The notes under the pieces were generated by a model. It ran no database searches and had not been told where the DNA came from. It saw only the letters and a list, made by a program, of their open reading frames with translations. From positions 87,124 to 151,123 of the forward strand of contig QAOA01004365.1 of assembly GCA_003255065.1 (NCBI GenBank): a stretch of 64,000 nt of DNA. The letters are read 5' to 3'. Below, one piece after another: positions 26,732 through 39,900 of this stretch. How positions within the stretch are numbered: the first letter of the stretch is position 1; every line of letters begins with the position of its first letter. The position numbers were made by a program, and so were the translations under genes. Source of the stretch: Cercis canadensis (Eukaryota > Streptophyta > Magnoliopsida > Fabales > Fabaceae).

Positions 26732-29700
26732 TCATTTGCCAGTATACATGAAACTGCCAATCTTGAAACTCAATGAAAGAATTAGAACAGAGAAGAACAC
26801 TAAGAAAACCCAGCCGTGTGACACCATAAATGCAGTCTTGCCCGAGAGTAAACCACAAACTGGCCCCAGAGCAGCAGAATCAGTATCAGCTTGAGACAAG
26901 CCAGAAGACACCAGAAAGCTGATCTCTCCATTCTTGCCCAGCGTCCAGTCCATCCCATTACCTCTTAAAGTGATGTTTGAAATTCTGATCATACCTGCAG
27001 TGACATGTGCTGAATTGGAAGACTGAGCTGCAGAATGAAGCCGAACAGCAACTTCTTTAGGAGGAAACTCTGCCGCAAATGCAGGAGGAGCAGGGATGCT
27101 GCCCAGCAAGTGACTGGCCTGCTTTATAAATGGATACGCATTTCCTGGCAAAGAAAGAAAGAACAGTGGAATTTCCCCACATTAGCACAAATTAGAGGGA
27201 GATCAATTGAAAGGGATATAGTACAAGCTTACTAATTTTTATTACTCCACACACACTAGACATATCAAAAGAAAAGTAGAGAAATTAGGAATGATAAGTG
27301 AACAAGAGTCTCTCACCTGATACCAATTTTGAGTCATCTGTCTTCTGCTTTGAAGAGGATGCTTCATTGCTACAATGTGCTTCTAGATCATGTTTGTTTG
27401 CCATGGAAGCATCCTTAGTTCCTTCATTCACATTCTGTCATCAAGCAAAAAAGTTAATAGACAGCTACAACTTAAAATCATTAGCCGTCTAACAAGCTAA
27501 TATCCATAGTAAGCTCTTACCTGTTGGGTAAATGGTGTTTGGTCAGGAACAGGATTCTCAATCCCCATCATATCCGGAGAATCAAAGGATATATACTGGG
27601 TGATATCATCCTCAGCATCAAAGAATGAGAGATACTCGTCAACCATGTCAACACCAGAAGGATCTGCCCCAATGGGGTTTACAAGATCATTGGTTTCAAG
27701 GAATGAGCCATCAACAATTAGTGGAACATCAATAGCATCAAGATATAGGTCACCCAGTGCATAATTGAAATTCAAAGGATTCTCATCATGGCTTGCTTCA
27801 GTGTATTCATCTTTCACAGTTTCGCTATCCATTACATTTAGATATGGCATATTCAAAAACTGGTCATATTGAGGCTCAAAAGTTTCAACAGAGCCTACCA
27901 TGGGCTTCTGATCTTCGATGAATTCCTGGGAATGCTCAGGCATATTCAAAAACTGATCATCTTGAGGCTCAAAAGTTCCACCAGTGCCAACCATGGGCTT
28001 CTGATCTTCAAATTCCTGGGAATGCTCAGGATAGCTACTACTCTCCCCACAACCAAAGTTCATTGGAATAGCATCACTTTCAGATGCCACAACCATATCA
28101 AGTTTCTGGCAATATAAGGCATTTTTCAAAATAAGAAAATTGAACTATGCTGGATGGTTTCAACAAAACAGAACTACTTTATATGCATCACTTATGACAT
28201 ACATAACTAGAAGTAGAACAAAGAAAGAACATCTTGGAAAATTGCATATTTCTATCATACATCAGAATGAGTCAAATGATGATGACAAAATCACAAGGAA
28301 AGGCAGATTCCATACATAAACATTATGGTAAATATATGCCCAGTAATTCATCTTAACTTTACTTATTATACTTTCAATGACTTTCAAGAGGCAAAAGTGA
28401 ATTAGATCTTGCCTCTTAATTTATTACTTCTATGAATCACACTTGTGAGGATATACAGTCTTGAGATGATTCCATGAAGAATAGAGATCTTGTTTTGACT
28501 AAACTTATTATACTTTCAATGACTTTTATGTATTAGATCTTGCCTCTTAATTTGTTACTTCTATGAATTACACTTGTGAGGATATTCAGTCTTCCATGAA
28601 GAATAGAGATATTGTTTCGACTACCCAGAACAAGGCAATAAACAACACAACATTGAGGCATCAAACGTGCAGAAAAGGCTCGATTATAAATTTGATGCTT
28701 GACAGAAGTCGCAATTTTGAGTTTAATAATTAGTATTAAAAGAAGCCATCAATCGTGCCTATCTTGTTTCAGTAAGAAAAGGTAGGTATGACTTTGAGGT
28801 CAATTCAGATTATCACCAAAAAGAAGGCACATGTGGAAATAAATCATACTGTAAGTGTATGATGACAACAACATTCAGAAAATTGCTATTAAAACCTCAA
28901 AAGAAAAATAGTGAAATCCATTGCAAAGTTATCACCATGCTGCTGCTTAGGTAGAAACATGCAAGGAAGGCTATTAACATGGAAAGAGTTTAATAACAGA
29001 CTGGTTCTCATACAGCAGACTTATCAGCGTATTTCTAGATTTTAGACAGATCAAATGCCTTCTACTCCCTTAAGAAAAAAAGTTCCACATTCCACTAGGA
29101 GCCATTCATGTATTGCTGATAAGTAATTATATGTTAACATTAGCATACATCCTGCGTAGCCATTGATGCTAAAACACAAAATGCAATATCAGTAAGCAAT
29201 ATCCATAGGTGCCATGCAGAGCAGTAAAAATTTGTATTTGAACTATTTTGTGGTACTTTAACTGAATCTCAAGGTCTAAAAAGTTGGACTAAAGACAAAC
29301 AATATTAGATTGATTTGGGAAACAACATGTAACAAAGTGTGCAGAAACCAATATATATTTTCCTTTATAAAGCACAGACATTGTCTTCTTTTCATTGATG
29401 ACATAACTCGCACAAAATCATCAATGATTTTCCAATATAATTCCATAATTCCAGATAAAAACACAAACCTGCTCAAGGTCGTTTGTTTCAACATAAGCAC
29501 TATCACCAATTACCACATCCTCTTCACCAGGTGGAGCCACCTCATCATTTTCCCATTCCTCCTCTAGAAACGGGGCACCATATTGCTCTCCATTCTTTGG
29601 CCCTGTACCACTCTTCTGGAAAATCCTACAGAGCACGAAGGCATCCTTCCACCCAAGACAATTATCAGATGCTGATACTAATTTCAATACAGAAATAACC

Positions 29701-30380
29701 TATCTAAAAGTAAAATACCAATACCAACAAAAAGGAGGAGAGATTATAGAACAAGTGAAACATGTAACAAATAGTTGTAGCACCTGTTGTATGCCTGCAT
29801 TTGCCATTTCTTCATCAGCAAGTCTGTACTCATGCATGACCCAATTAGTACGGGCACCACGTGGAGCCCGCCCAGAATGATAAACCAGGGTCTTCTTCAT
29901 CCCAACAATTCGGGAACTGTGGCGCACTGGCCGATCTTTCCCCGTTGTCTTCCAGTACCCTTTTTCAGTGGCCCGATTCGTCCTAGACGAATTTCCATAC
30001 TTCTTGTCTAACCCACTGAAGAAGTACCACTCTAAGTCCCTGCTCTTCAGCTTCGACTGACCTATAACCCCCAGAAGATGAAGGAAATTGGAAACTTTTT
30101 CAATCAAAACCAACACATATATATCCAAAGCAACAAAGAATTCAACCCATTACGAAATACATACATATAGCCATGCATATACACAAAAAAGAGGGAGAAG
30201 GGAGAAGGGCTAACAGGGGAGGTCCCAAGGTTCGGATTTGTAGACGTCGATAACTCCGATTGGGTCGAAGCGGAAGGCTTTGCCGGAGACTTTGCGCTTG
30301 AGGTAATAACGAACGAGTTCTTCGTCGGTGGGGTGGAAACGGAACCCCGGAGCAAGTGAAGTAGCAGAATCACGACCCAT
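26732..30380 (-). CDS. membrane-tethered NAC transcription factor (ANAC053/078-like, 6 exons)
   Basis: Exons 30380-30215, 30061-29784, 29645-29469, 28105-27521, 27434-27317 and 27144-26732 join in phase to 578 residues. The NAC DNA-binding domain (about 9-160) shows [66 protein letters not shown] and [10 protein letters not shown]. It continues [18 protein letters not shown] and APFLEEEWE, which I recall from ANAC053/NTL4 and ANAC078/NTL11. A long acidic activation region follows, and the C-terminus has one hydrophobic helix ([16 protein letters not shown]) six to ten residues from the end. Such NTL factors are held on membranes and released by proteolysis; the ANAC053/078 pair controls proteasome-stress genes. 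Exon 4 carries an internal repeat. Splicing at exon 1/2 gives Cys56 (LPCQSKLK). No disabling change. Confidence 0.94.
28355..28622 (+). repeat. tandem duplication of about 130 bp in a NAC intron
   Basis: Two diverged copies, about 28355-28500 and 28500-28622, share ATTATACTTTCAATGACTTT, TTAGATCTTGCCTCTTAAT and CATGAAGAATAGAGAT. There is no N between them and the copies differ by small deletions, so this one is a genuine old duplication. Confidence 0.85.
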
Positions 30381-30956
30381 TAACGCAAGCAATCAGATCA
30401 ATTGCTAAAATTCAATTAGGGTTTGAGAGGGTTAGAAAGAGAATGCGAGAGAGAGAATTAGGGATTTGGGATTTGGGATTAGGGATTCAGTCAGAGTCAG
30501 AGGGTTGAAAGCAGCAGACGGAAAAATGAGCCATCAGAGGAAAGCCCCCAGTGCGTCGAAGGCAAAAAGTTTATCAACTAAGAAAAGAAGGTTCTAGTAG
30601 GAGAGTACAGCGGGGGACTATGTATAATGTAACTGATGGGTGGATATACCAGTGTCACCCGCAGCACGTGTATGCACAAGAGGCACATGAGACGAGTGGT
30701 GAGAGTAAGAGGAGCTATTGGCGGCTGAAACCTTTGTTCTTTGAGAAAAAGTAGTGTGAAAAGGTGTTTTTTTAGAACTTAAAAAAAAATCTCATTTACA
30801 ATTAAAGCTTAGTTAGTTATTTAATATGTGAAATTTATATCACAACAAAATTAATCTTTTAGAAGACAAATTAATGATGGATGGGTAGAAAAACTCAACC
30901 GTAAAATTAAAGTTTGACCAAATACTCATTTAGTATTAAGAATAGTAATTTTATTT
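30381..30956. other. 5' flank of the first NAC gene
   Basis: The first 160 bp look like a purine-rich (plus strand) leader with GGGATTTGGG repeats at about 30461-30486. A 67-codon plus-strand frame at 30551-30754 has no family resemblance and is ignored. No repeat element seen up to the SINE at 30969. Confidence 0.5.
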
Positions 30957-30968
30957 TATATCTTATTT

Positions 30969-31152
30969 ATTAACGAAGGTTGATCTGAGTGGGAGGGGCT
31001 CTGGTCACTTAAACAAATAGTCTCGAGTTCAAGCCTTTGTAAATGCAATAAACTTTTTTGAGAGAGGTCCTCGCTTTAATAACGCCCGACCATACCTCGA
31101 AGAATTAGTCCTAGGCAATGCCTGAAGATATATTGAGAAACCAAAAAAATTC
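30969..31152 (+). mobile_element. tRNA-derived SINE with 12-bp target duplication
   Basis: A-box region GTTGATCTGAGTGGGAGG, B box TCTCGAGTTCAAGCC, then a tRNA-unrelated body with GAGAGAGGTCC and a 3' end in AAACCAAAAAAATTC. TATATCTTATTT is repeated at 30957-30968 and 31153-31164, exactly at the element edges. Confidence 0.87.
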
Positions 31153-31438
31153 TATATCTTATTTTACAAGAGTTTTATTCTTATTATGTATTTTCCTCTC
31201 ATTTCTTATTGTATTGTACTCTTTTATAACAAAATATACATAGATGAGTCTAATAAAACACAACATAGATCATCCAAATATTAAGTATGCTTGTAGGGTT
31301 TTTTTTTAGTAATACAAACAAGGCAAAGCCCTAACTTATGGTATTGAATAATTTGATTTTTTTTTTTATATATGAAATAAGTTGCCATTAAAGCTTAGGT
31401 ATGTTTAGTTAAATGCGAATATGGTATATGCGCAAGTG

Positions 31439-31698
31439 AAAATAAAATTATAACTTTTAAGAGAGGCATTAAGCATGTTGCAATTTTTTATTTTGTATGA
31501 TAATTAGGAGTAATTTTACATATAGAACTAGTTCATGATAAGCATGCATTATAGGTGTGTTTAAATATGTAATTAAAATAAAATTATAACTTTTAAGAGA
31601 GGCATTAAGCATGTTGTAATTTTTTATTTTGTATGATAATTAGGAGTAATTTTACATATAGAACTAGTTCATGATACGCATGTATTATATGCGTGTTT
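31439..31698 (+). repeat. 136-bp tandem duplication
   Basis: The copies starting near 31439 and 31575 both contain AATAAAATTATAACTTTTAA, GAGAGGCATTAAGCATGTTG and TACATATAGAACTAGTTCAT with only a few substitutions. A shorter related piece precedes them at about 31399-31435 (TATGTTTAGTTAAATGCGAA), giving up to three units. No N at the junction. Confidence 0.88.
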
Positions 31699-31699
31699 A

Positions 31700-32555
31700 G
31701 ATATGCAATTATTTTGTAAATTTATCATATTTTTATAGATTTATTTTATTTGTATTTGTTGATTAGAAACTTAAAAAAATATTGAAAATAATATTTTTGG
31801 CAATAAAAAGATTTTGTCATCCATGAAGTTATACATAATTTAATTTTAATTTAATCATTAAAAATAAAATTTAGATAATACATAAATTAGAATTTTACAC
31901 ATTTTAAAAGTATAAGAGTTCTTTTACACAATTTAAAGCATCTAAAGTAAATCATAGATGACTTTAAATTAAACTTTTTTTATTACTAAACAAATTAGAC
32001 TTTTCCTTAATATAATTAATATAGGAAATTCTAAAAATGATTAAGTTCTCCGATCCACATTATTCCATCTCTCCAGCTTAAAAATCTATCTTCATCTACA
32101 CAATGAAGAAAAAATAAATCATTTCTCTTGTTTTTTTTTAAGAAAGAATAGATTGGTCAATAGTTGAGGTGGGAAGGATTGTACGGCGCAATTTCCAGTT
32201 TTGTCAATGACGTAATTGCATCCGTCAAAGAGACAAACAGATAAGANTATCAAAATTATGGGAAAAAAAAACATGATATTATCTTAACCGCTTTTTGGGG
32301 AAAAAATTAAGTAATCAGAAACTAATATGCGAACTGTAATTTTTTTTAAAAATTCTCTTAGCAACGCTACTTGCATATTTTTAGGAAAATATAATAGTAT
32401 CATTTACAAATGTAGATAAATATTATTAGCATATTTGTAATGAAAATTTTATAATTAACTTTTTATTTTTTGGTAACTCGAAACCAGAAAAGACTATGTT
32501 ATATGGAAGTAATTATCTTATCATCATTTTTTTATTTCATNTTCATTTTTTTTTT
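31700..32555. other. AT-rich intergenic DNA, no gene seen
   Basis: No frame or repeat of note. Lone Ns occur at 32247 and 32541; the latter lies between two [15 protein letters not shown] strings and could be another short-overlap join. Confidence 0.5.
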
Positions 32556-32564
32556 GGTAATCAC

Positions 32565-33015
32565 AGGTCAACGGCTTCAATAATATAAAACACAATATTA
32601 ATTTTACAAATATCATACTTTTGAAATTATTTGCACTCATACCATTGTTTTTGTGACACAATTGTGTCACCAATAAGGTGCCGCAATATGTACAATTGTT
32701 GAAAAGAAAAAGAGAGAGAATGTAGGTGACACAATTATGCAAATTGCGTCACCCTCTTGGTCCATTTGCCAAATTGTGTCACCTTAAAAGCAAATGGTTT
32801 CACTTAGAGGGTAATGCAATTTTGAAATTGCGTCATTTAGAGGGTGATGCAATTTATCTAATTGCGTTATACATATTCTCTCTCTTCTTTTTTTTAGCTT
32901 TTGATATTATTAAAAAAAAATGAGAAAAATGACGGTATTAATGGAAATAGTTTAAAAAATGTGGTAGTTGTAAAATTAAAATTAGTTTTTTTATTATTAT
33001 TTATGTCTTTGATCT
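32565..33015. mobile_element. foldback MITE, MULE type, with 9-bp target duplication
   Basis: The perfect direct repeat GGTAATCAC flanks the element (32556-32564 and 33016-33024). The left end AGGTCAACGGCTTCAATAAT matches the right end read inverted, AGATCAAAGACATAAATAAT, and the arms extend about 100 bp (ATTTTACAAATA, TTGAAATTATTTGCACTCATACC). The centre holds a cluster of related motifs, the 18-bp perfect palindrome GTGACACAATTGTGTCAC at 32653-32670 and several AAATTGYGTCAYC copies in both orientations up to about 32870. No coding capacity. Confidence 0.87.
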
Positions 33016-33024
33016 GGTAATCAC

Positions 33025-33984
33025 TTGAGAATTAAATTTTAATAGCCCAATAGTGCAAACTTAATAAGATTAATGTTAAATTGACTAAACTCTTGAAAAG
33101 GTTATTTTCACCTTATTTCATTTTCTTACAAAATGAAATGAAATTAATAATAAGGTTAATACATTAATCATCAGTACTAAACATCTTGCTTTCTTTATTC
33201 ACAACCGAGCAATGACATCCCAAAATTCTTTTATTCACAGTTAGGGGATGATTACAAAGTTACGAATAGATTAAAATAATGAGGGGAAGAGGTGGAGGAA
33301 AAACCCAATGACATCCTAAAATTGTTTTCCACTGCTCTGGTATAAAGCTTTGCAAACCATATTTTAACAGAAGAATACTAATTGGTTTGATTGAAAACTA
33401 TGTCGTTTCTGCCATCTGAAGAGCAACACTAGATCAAGGCCAAGATTTCCTTTAACAGGGAAGCCATTGTAGTTGTAATTGTACACACTAGACAGTAGAC
33501 ACCATTCTTATAAAAGTAAAGTGCCTAATAAAGGGGAAAATAGCACGTACATGCATCCAACATAATAAACAAAATATGATTCTGGACACAAGTCTGACTG
33601 AAATCAACTCAGGTTTGGTCTATACTTCATTGCTGCACCTTCAAACACATCATAGGATTTGGGGACAAAATTGAGGCCACTCAGGTTTCCCAGTTGTTCT
33701 TCTGAGAAATTGACCCTGCCACGTTGAGTTCCAATTCATTCATACAGACCAGGCAAAAGCAAGAGATCCAAATTACCATTTTCACAGCGGATAACTAAAA
33801 GCCATCAATGATAGTTACAACAATAACACGTTCAATGCCCTTGAGAAATTTAGTTAACTCAACAACTACAATAGTTCCTAAACTCCGAAAATTAATACAT
33901 GATCCGGCAGACGGAGCACCATTACAGTGCTGAAGTTGATACATGAAATAAGATTACGTTTGGGCTCTACAATTCCTAAGGATC
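33025..33984. other. intergenic DNA and 3' UTR of the second NAC gene
   Basis: No frame of note. The part from about 33500 to 33984 is less AT-rich and probably belongs to the 3' UTR of the minus-strand NAC gene that ends at 33985. Confidence 0.45.
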
Positions 33985-36900
33985 TTAGGTGTTCCTCTTC
34001 AAATCCTCATTTTCTTTGTTCAGAAGGTCGACACGGGATTGAAGAATGTTAATCATGGCTTGGGCACTCATCATCTCAAACTTCAGCGTCTCCCTTTCAA
34101 CAGAGAGTTTGTGAATCTCACTCTGCAAGTGCTGTATGAATTTTATGCAGTTAGGAGGCACAGATGAATCAAGATTAGCAGCATCAAATTCTGGTGGCTT
34201 AACCGAAGGACTTTCCTTAGGTTCAAGTGATTCCAGTAGAGAAAACTCCACCAATGCAGACAGAAAATGTTTTCTTGTTGCAGCGCTGGTAGTTGTGGTG
34301 GTTGTTGTAGCTGGCAGTGTAGCAGCGGTGGTTGTTGTAGATGAGCAAGGATCCAAGCTTGTTCGAGTTGAGTCCTCAGAAACATTTGTATGACTAGCAT
34401 TCAAACTATTGTACCGCCTTCTTTTATAAATTGAGAAAGGCTTTGGGTTGTCTGTTTGTGGTGAAGGGTACTCATCCACATGCTTTGAATTATCCTTTTC
34501 TGGCGAAGGGTACTCATCCATACTTTCCCTCTTGCAGACAGCAAGGAGATTCTGCGTTTCTATTGGAAGCTTATTAACATCAAAAGGAGTTTTAGTGATG
34601 GATTGAGTATCCTGAAAGAATCAACAAACAATGAAAGAACTTCAAGCATATAAAAAGCTTGAAAAATGTGAAGCCAATAATGCATACATGAAAATATATA
34701 TGCCTGAGGATGTGCATATATGCTGCAGCAAACAAGCGAAAAACTTCTACCAATCCATTAAGAAATCAGAGAATCAGCCATAGTCACTACAACAGTCGTA
34801 TGTCATGTCCTATATGAGACTTTTTTTTTTTTTTTTTCATGCAATGCAGATTTAAGAAACTCATTTATTTCAGAAAGGAAGAACGACTAATGCATCATTT
34901 TCGATTGCTTGACATACTTCATAGCTTGGCTTCAAGGGAATCTTGTTTCTGTATAATATCAGCATCCAGATTGGATAGACTCAAAACATTACTAGAAAAC
35001 CTCAAGGTGTAGCCGTATAGAAAAGACAAAAGACCAGTAAGTACCATTCAGAGGAGGTGGGGAAAGAAAGAAAATAGAAATAAGAAAACTCGAGGTAGGA
35101 GTTTGCACGGAAGGATAACAAAAGAGAAGATGTTCAAATGCTGCAGTCACTTGCAAATCCTTCCATACAATTAGATAAAATAAAATAAAAAATAAAAAGC
35201 ACAAAGGAAAGGAAGAAATTTATTTCTTGATGTATATGAACCAATATAAACATAGGCACATACAGGCACGTGAATATGCTTACGTAATTCCATGATGAAA
35301 ATTAATTGGGTCACCACAAGAATTTAATTTCTTGTTTTATCATGAACCTGGCACCAACCTACTTAATGCAAGACCTCATAACCTCATTTCTACCTCATGG
35401 TGATCTTTCATCAAATGTAATTCCTTCACTTCAACATCCTTCAATAAAATTATAGAGGTAATACAGGTTAACAGCCCAATATTTCCGATCAAAAGCATAG
35501 CCACAGAACATAAAAGTTTTGTACAATATTAGCCAATTCACAGGACACTTTCATACAATTTTCTAATTGAGCAAGGTGACTCTAAATCCATGGAGGATAA
35601 TGTAAATCCACCTAAATTTCACCAATATCTTGAATAAATGATCCAAGATACAAAATCAAACACTCTTTAGCATTTCATGTTAAACNACGTGAACATGCTT
35701 ACGTAATTCCATGATGAAAATTAATTGGGTCACCACAAGAATTTAATTTCTTGTTTTATCATGAACCTGGAACCAACCTACTTAATGCAAGACCTCATAA
35801 CCTCATTTCTACCTCATGGTGATCTTTCATCAAATGTAATTCCTTCACTTTAACATCCTTCAATAAAATTATAGAGGTAATACAGGTTAACAGACCAATA
35901 TTTCCGATCAAAAGCATAGCCACAGAACATAAAAGTTTTGTACAATATTAGCCAATTCACAGGACACTTTCATACAATTTTCTAATTGAGCAAGGTGACT
36001 CTAAATCCATGGAGGATAATGTAAATCCACCTAAATTTCACCAATATCTTGAATAAATGATCCAAGATACAAAATCAAACACTCTTTAGCATTTCATGTT
36101 AAACTTTATTAAACCCTCATAACTCCTTCTAAGTTTACTTAATTCCATGCACGTTTCCATAGTTCAGACTCAGAACTAACCTAGATTTTGTCTGTCTATG
36201 GATGCAACAAGGAATATACAGATGGTTTCAGCAATCTCAAATGCAAAATGGAACAAAGTAAGCTTTTCGTGAGTAAAAGTTCACTTTGTACACCTCCCCA
36301 CTTAATACATAAACTACAGCAAGTTAAATTGAAATAGTCATTAATACGCGCCTAAAAACAGAGCAAACAATTGGCGATAGATATCTTCAAATAAATTTAG
36401 AATCAATCATCCGTTAATAACTGACTCTCATCTTCTAATATATTATTGTAAGTTGCAAACTTCAGAAACAGGAGGAGCGACTCAAATAGACACCTCAGAT
36501 TCAAAGAAGTTAGCAGATATTCACCCAAATGTAAGTTACATGGACGCAATACAAACCTTTTAGCAATTACATCAAGGATGACACCAAAAATTTACCAAAT
36601 TAGCAATCAAGTATTATCAGATAGACCTACAGTCACAATAGAACAGAATCTGGAAAAGGAGGTGTCAAGCATCATCCAATTACCAAAACCCACTAAATGA
36701 CTTTGTAAAGAAATGTCACACTAACTATTGCAATCAAATTTAAATCAATGTCCCTCTCTCCAAGGATCATACCTATTGATCAGACTGGTTCTAACTACCA
36801 ATGGAAGTGTTAAGCATACAATCCTGACCAGCAGTTAGCCACTGGTTCATACTTATTGTCCGTCTTGCAATAACATCAATTTGCCTAGCAGTTAGCCACT

Positions 36901-39900
36901 GACTAGTCTTGAGGATGGGTTTCATACAATCCAGCATCAACAAATTAAACATACAGAATTTTTTCTTCCATTCCAATCCTGAAATTGAACAGATCAATAG
37001 CACTTCAAAAACTCTTCATCACTTTGAATGGCAATAACTGTAACAAACCGATTAATCAAACCTGTGGTTATATGAGAAGAAATTCCATGTCCAAATTCAG
37101 CTCCCTTTGATCTTAATACTCATCAGAAGGGTCCACTCCTTTAATCACTTCCAAATAAATAGCTTGTTTGGTTGCATAACCCCAAACATGTACAAAGTGT
37201 CTTATCTGAGTCCAGAAATCCATGTGTTCTCACAGCATTCCAAGAGCGTATTCACCTCATTTTCCAATTGTAGAACAGATGCCTCAATAACAAAGACTAC
37301 CCTTTATTATTTTCTGATAAAAGAAGAAACTTCATTGGAAAAGGAGATAGGGTAGAACAAGAAATCCTCCTTATGCAAGAGAATACAGGAAAAGATATAG
37401 AGAAACATTAAAATAAAATGGCTCCAGTCTCTCTGCATAATAGTCAAGGAAATCCCCTTTAAAAAAGCCATGTGCATGGCATCAACGAGAGGCCAATAAC
37501 ACAACCGTGTCCCACAGTAAATCTAGTACTGATATTTCTCTTGAAAGTGCGAGCATTCCGCTCTATCCAAATAGACCAGAGAATAGCAAACATAGCGCAC
37601 CACCATAAATCTTTACCTTCCTTTTTACTGCCAAAGCCTCTAAAACTGATCAAAAGGAGCTGTTCCAAACTATGGGAGCACACCCAAATTTCACCAAACA
37701 CAGCAAAGAGCCTATTCCACATAGAAGTAGCTGCTGGGCAATGTACGAAAAGAAGGGCTGCTGTTCCTTAATTAGAGTTACACATCACATACATTTGGAG
37801 ATAAAGCTTTATGTCCCCTATGAATCTGCAGCTGGTCATTGGTATTGATTTTGTTGAGTGCTCCCATCCAAACAAAAGCCTTCACTATTGAAGGGGCCTT
37901 TGACTTCCAAATAGCCTTAACTTATATTTTCTACATGGTTAGCCCACATTGTAATGTCCAAACAAACAATCATTAGAATAATAACAAATTCAGTCCCAAT
38001 AAAAAAAAATAAAAAATTAGCATATCCACTTCTAATAAACAGAGAGCATAAACCAAAACATCCAGGCTTCTAGCTATTTCTAACTCTACTCCATCAACCA
38101 TACCTATCATAGCATTTAAATTACCAGCAAATGAAAAAAAATACCTAAAACTAGAGAAGATAATTATTGAAGCTTGCAAACTTAAATTTAGGAGACTATA
38201 ACTATAGTGGTATTCAGCTTTCTGCTAGCATCAAAATTCTTGCTCCATCCATGTAAAGCACAGAACGACCAAATTCTCCATTTGGGAATGCTATCCTTGA
38301 TTCTACAAGAGCCTTTTTAAGATAAGAAGTATGGAGAGGTAGTAAAAACAACCACCCATCATTTTAAAAGAATTAAATAAACATGTGAAGAAGGAAAAAC
38401 TTTGGACAGCGGTTTAAGATTCTGCCCAGACAACCAAGAGAATTAACTATGGTTTTTTTAATGCTTAGGGCATAGATCCACCCTTATTTCTCAGGTTCTT
38501 GATCTCATGAAAAAGATATAACAGAGTCCATGACATCAATTGCTATATCAGACAAACACACCCAAAATGCCATATAACTTGGGGAAGATTATAATTGCAA
38601 AGCTAAAGGTAGTGCAAGATGCAAATATTCAGTCAAAACTTTGTGTCTATTCTGGTTGTCATTTTTAATCTTGATTGAAGCCCTATACTATTCTCTATTT
38701 TTTGTGTTATTATCAATCATTTTGTCAAATAAATATGCAGTATCCCTCAAATATGCCATTGCATACATCAATAAATTTGTTTTCCTATCAATCCACCAAA
38801 TTTACCATCCATGACAAAATTTGAAATTGCACCAAAGGAATTTATTGGAAAGAACAAACCTGTACAACATTATTCCCTTCAACACATGCAACACGACCAT
38901 TGCCTTCAACACGTGCACCACGGCCACTGCCTTCAATGCGTGGATGCTGAACAGCAAGGGGAACTTCATCCCCAGCCTCTGCCCCTGGAATCAGGCCTGA
39001 TGCATCATCCCATTCCTCCTCGATGAAAGGTGCATAGCGTTGTCCATTTGGAGGTCCTATGTTATTTTTGTGAAACACTCTACACAAAACATATGCATCC
39101 TTCTCCACCCAGAAGAGAAATGCATCAAAAAAGGTGAACAATTGTTTTGATATAATACCAACTTCCATACTACTAGATTTCCCAAAACAAAATTACACTT
39201 CTGTTTGGTTGCTCGGAATAGAATAGAAAAAGAACTAACTTCAAACTTCTGCATCCAAGAGTTCCACATGATTGGGTTTGCGAACCAAATAACTAAGCTC
39301 CCAATTTTATCAACTTCAATTATTTGATTCAAATAAGGAGAGCTCTTAGTTACTGTGGAAAACAGCATAAATTATACAATTTAAGCTTGCAAATCACTGC
39401 ATTTCCTAAATTTATTTCGGAGACCATACAGAAGCAACAAAATTAAGCATTTAACCATGACCTCACCTGGGTGGATCCAACCCTAGCTCTCTCCAGTTCT
39501 TCATCAACAAGCCTGTACTCATGCATAACCCAATTGGTCCGCTTACCATCTGGAGCTCGACCACTATGAAATACCAATGTTTTCTTCAAGCCTACGGTCC
39601 GTTGTTCATGCCTAACAGGGCGATCATTTCCTGTTGCTTTCCAGTACCCTTTGCTGGTAGCCCTGTTCATCCTTCCTCCATTTCCGTATTTCTTGTCCAA
39701 TGCACTAAAAAAGTACCATTCTTGGTCCCTGGTCTTCAACCTCGACTTATCTAAAAACCCATTAACCCCACCATCAAGTAAAAGAAAATAAGAAAAATTT
39801 CAGAAAACAAAAACAAATAAACAGAAATGTATCAGAAAAAATTTGGTTTCTAAAACACAAAAGAAAAAAATGAGAGAAAACCCACAACCAAGAAAACCCA

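Noticed and set aside
33985..34521. Separate short NAC-like C-terminal gene
   Set aside because: The frame continues upstream to an AG acceptor at 34612 and joins in phase with exon 3 at 38860, so it is the last exon of the second NAC gene.
34820..35210. Poly-T tract followed by sequence that might be a truncated retroposon in the second NAC's large intron
   Set aside because: The minus-strand frames do not read as LINE protein and the flanking match TATATGA is too short to be a convincing target duplication.
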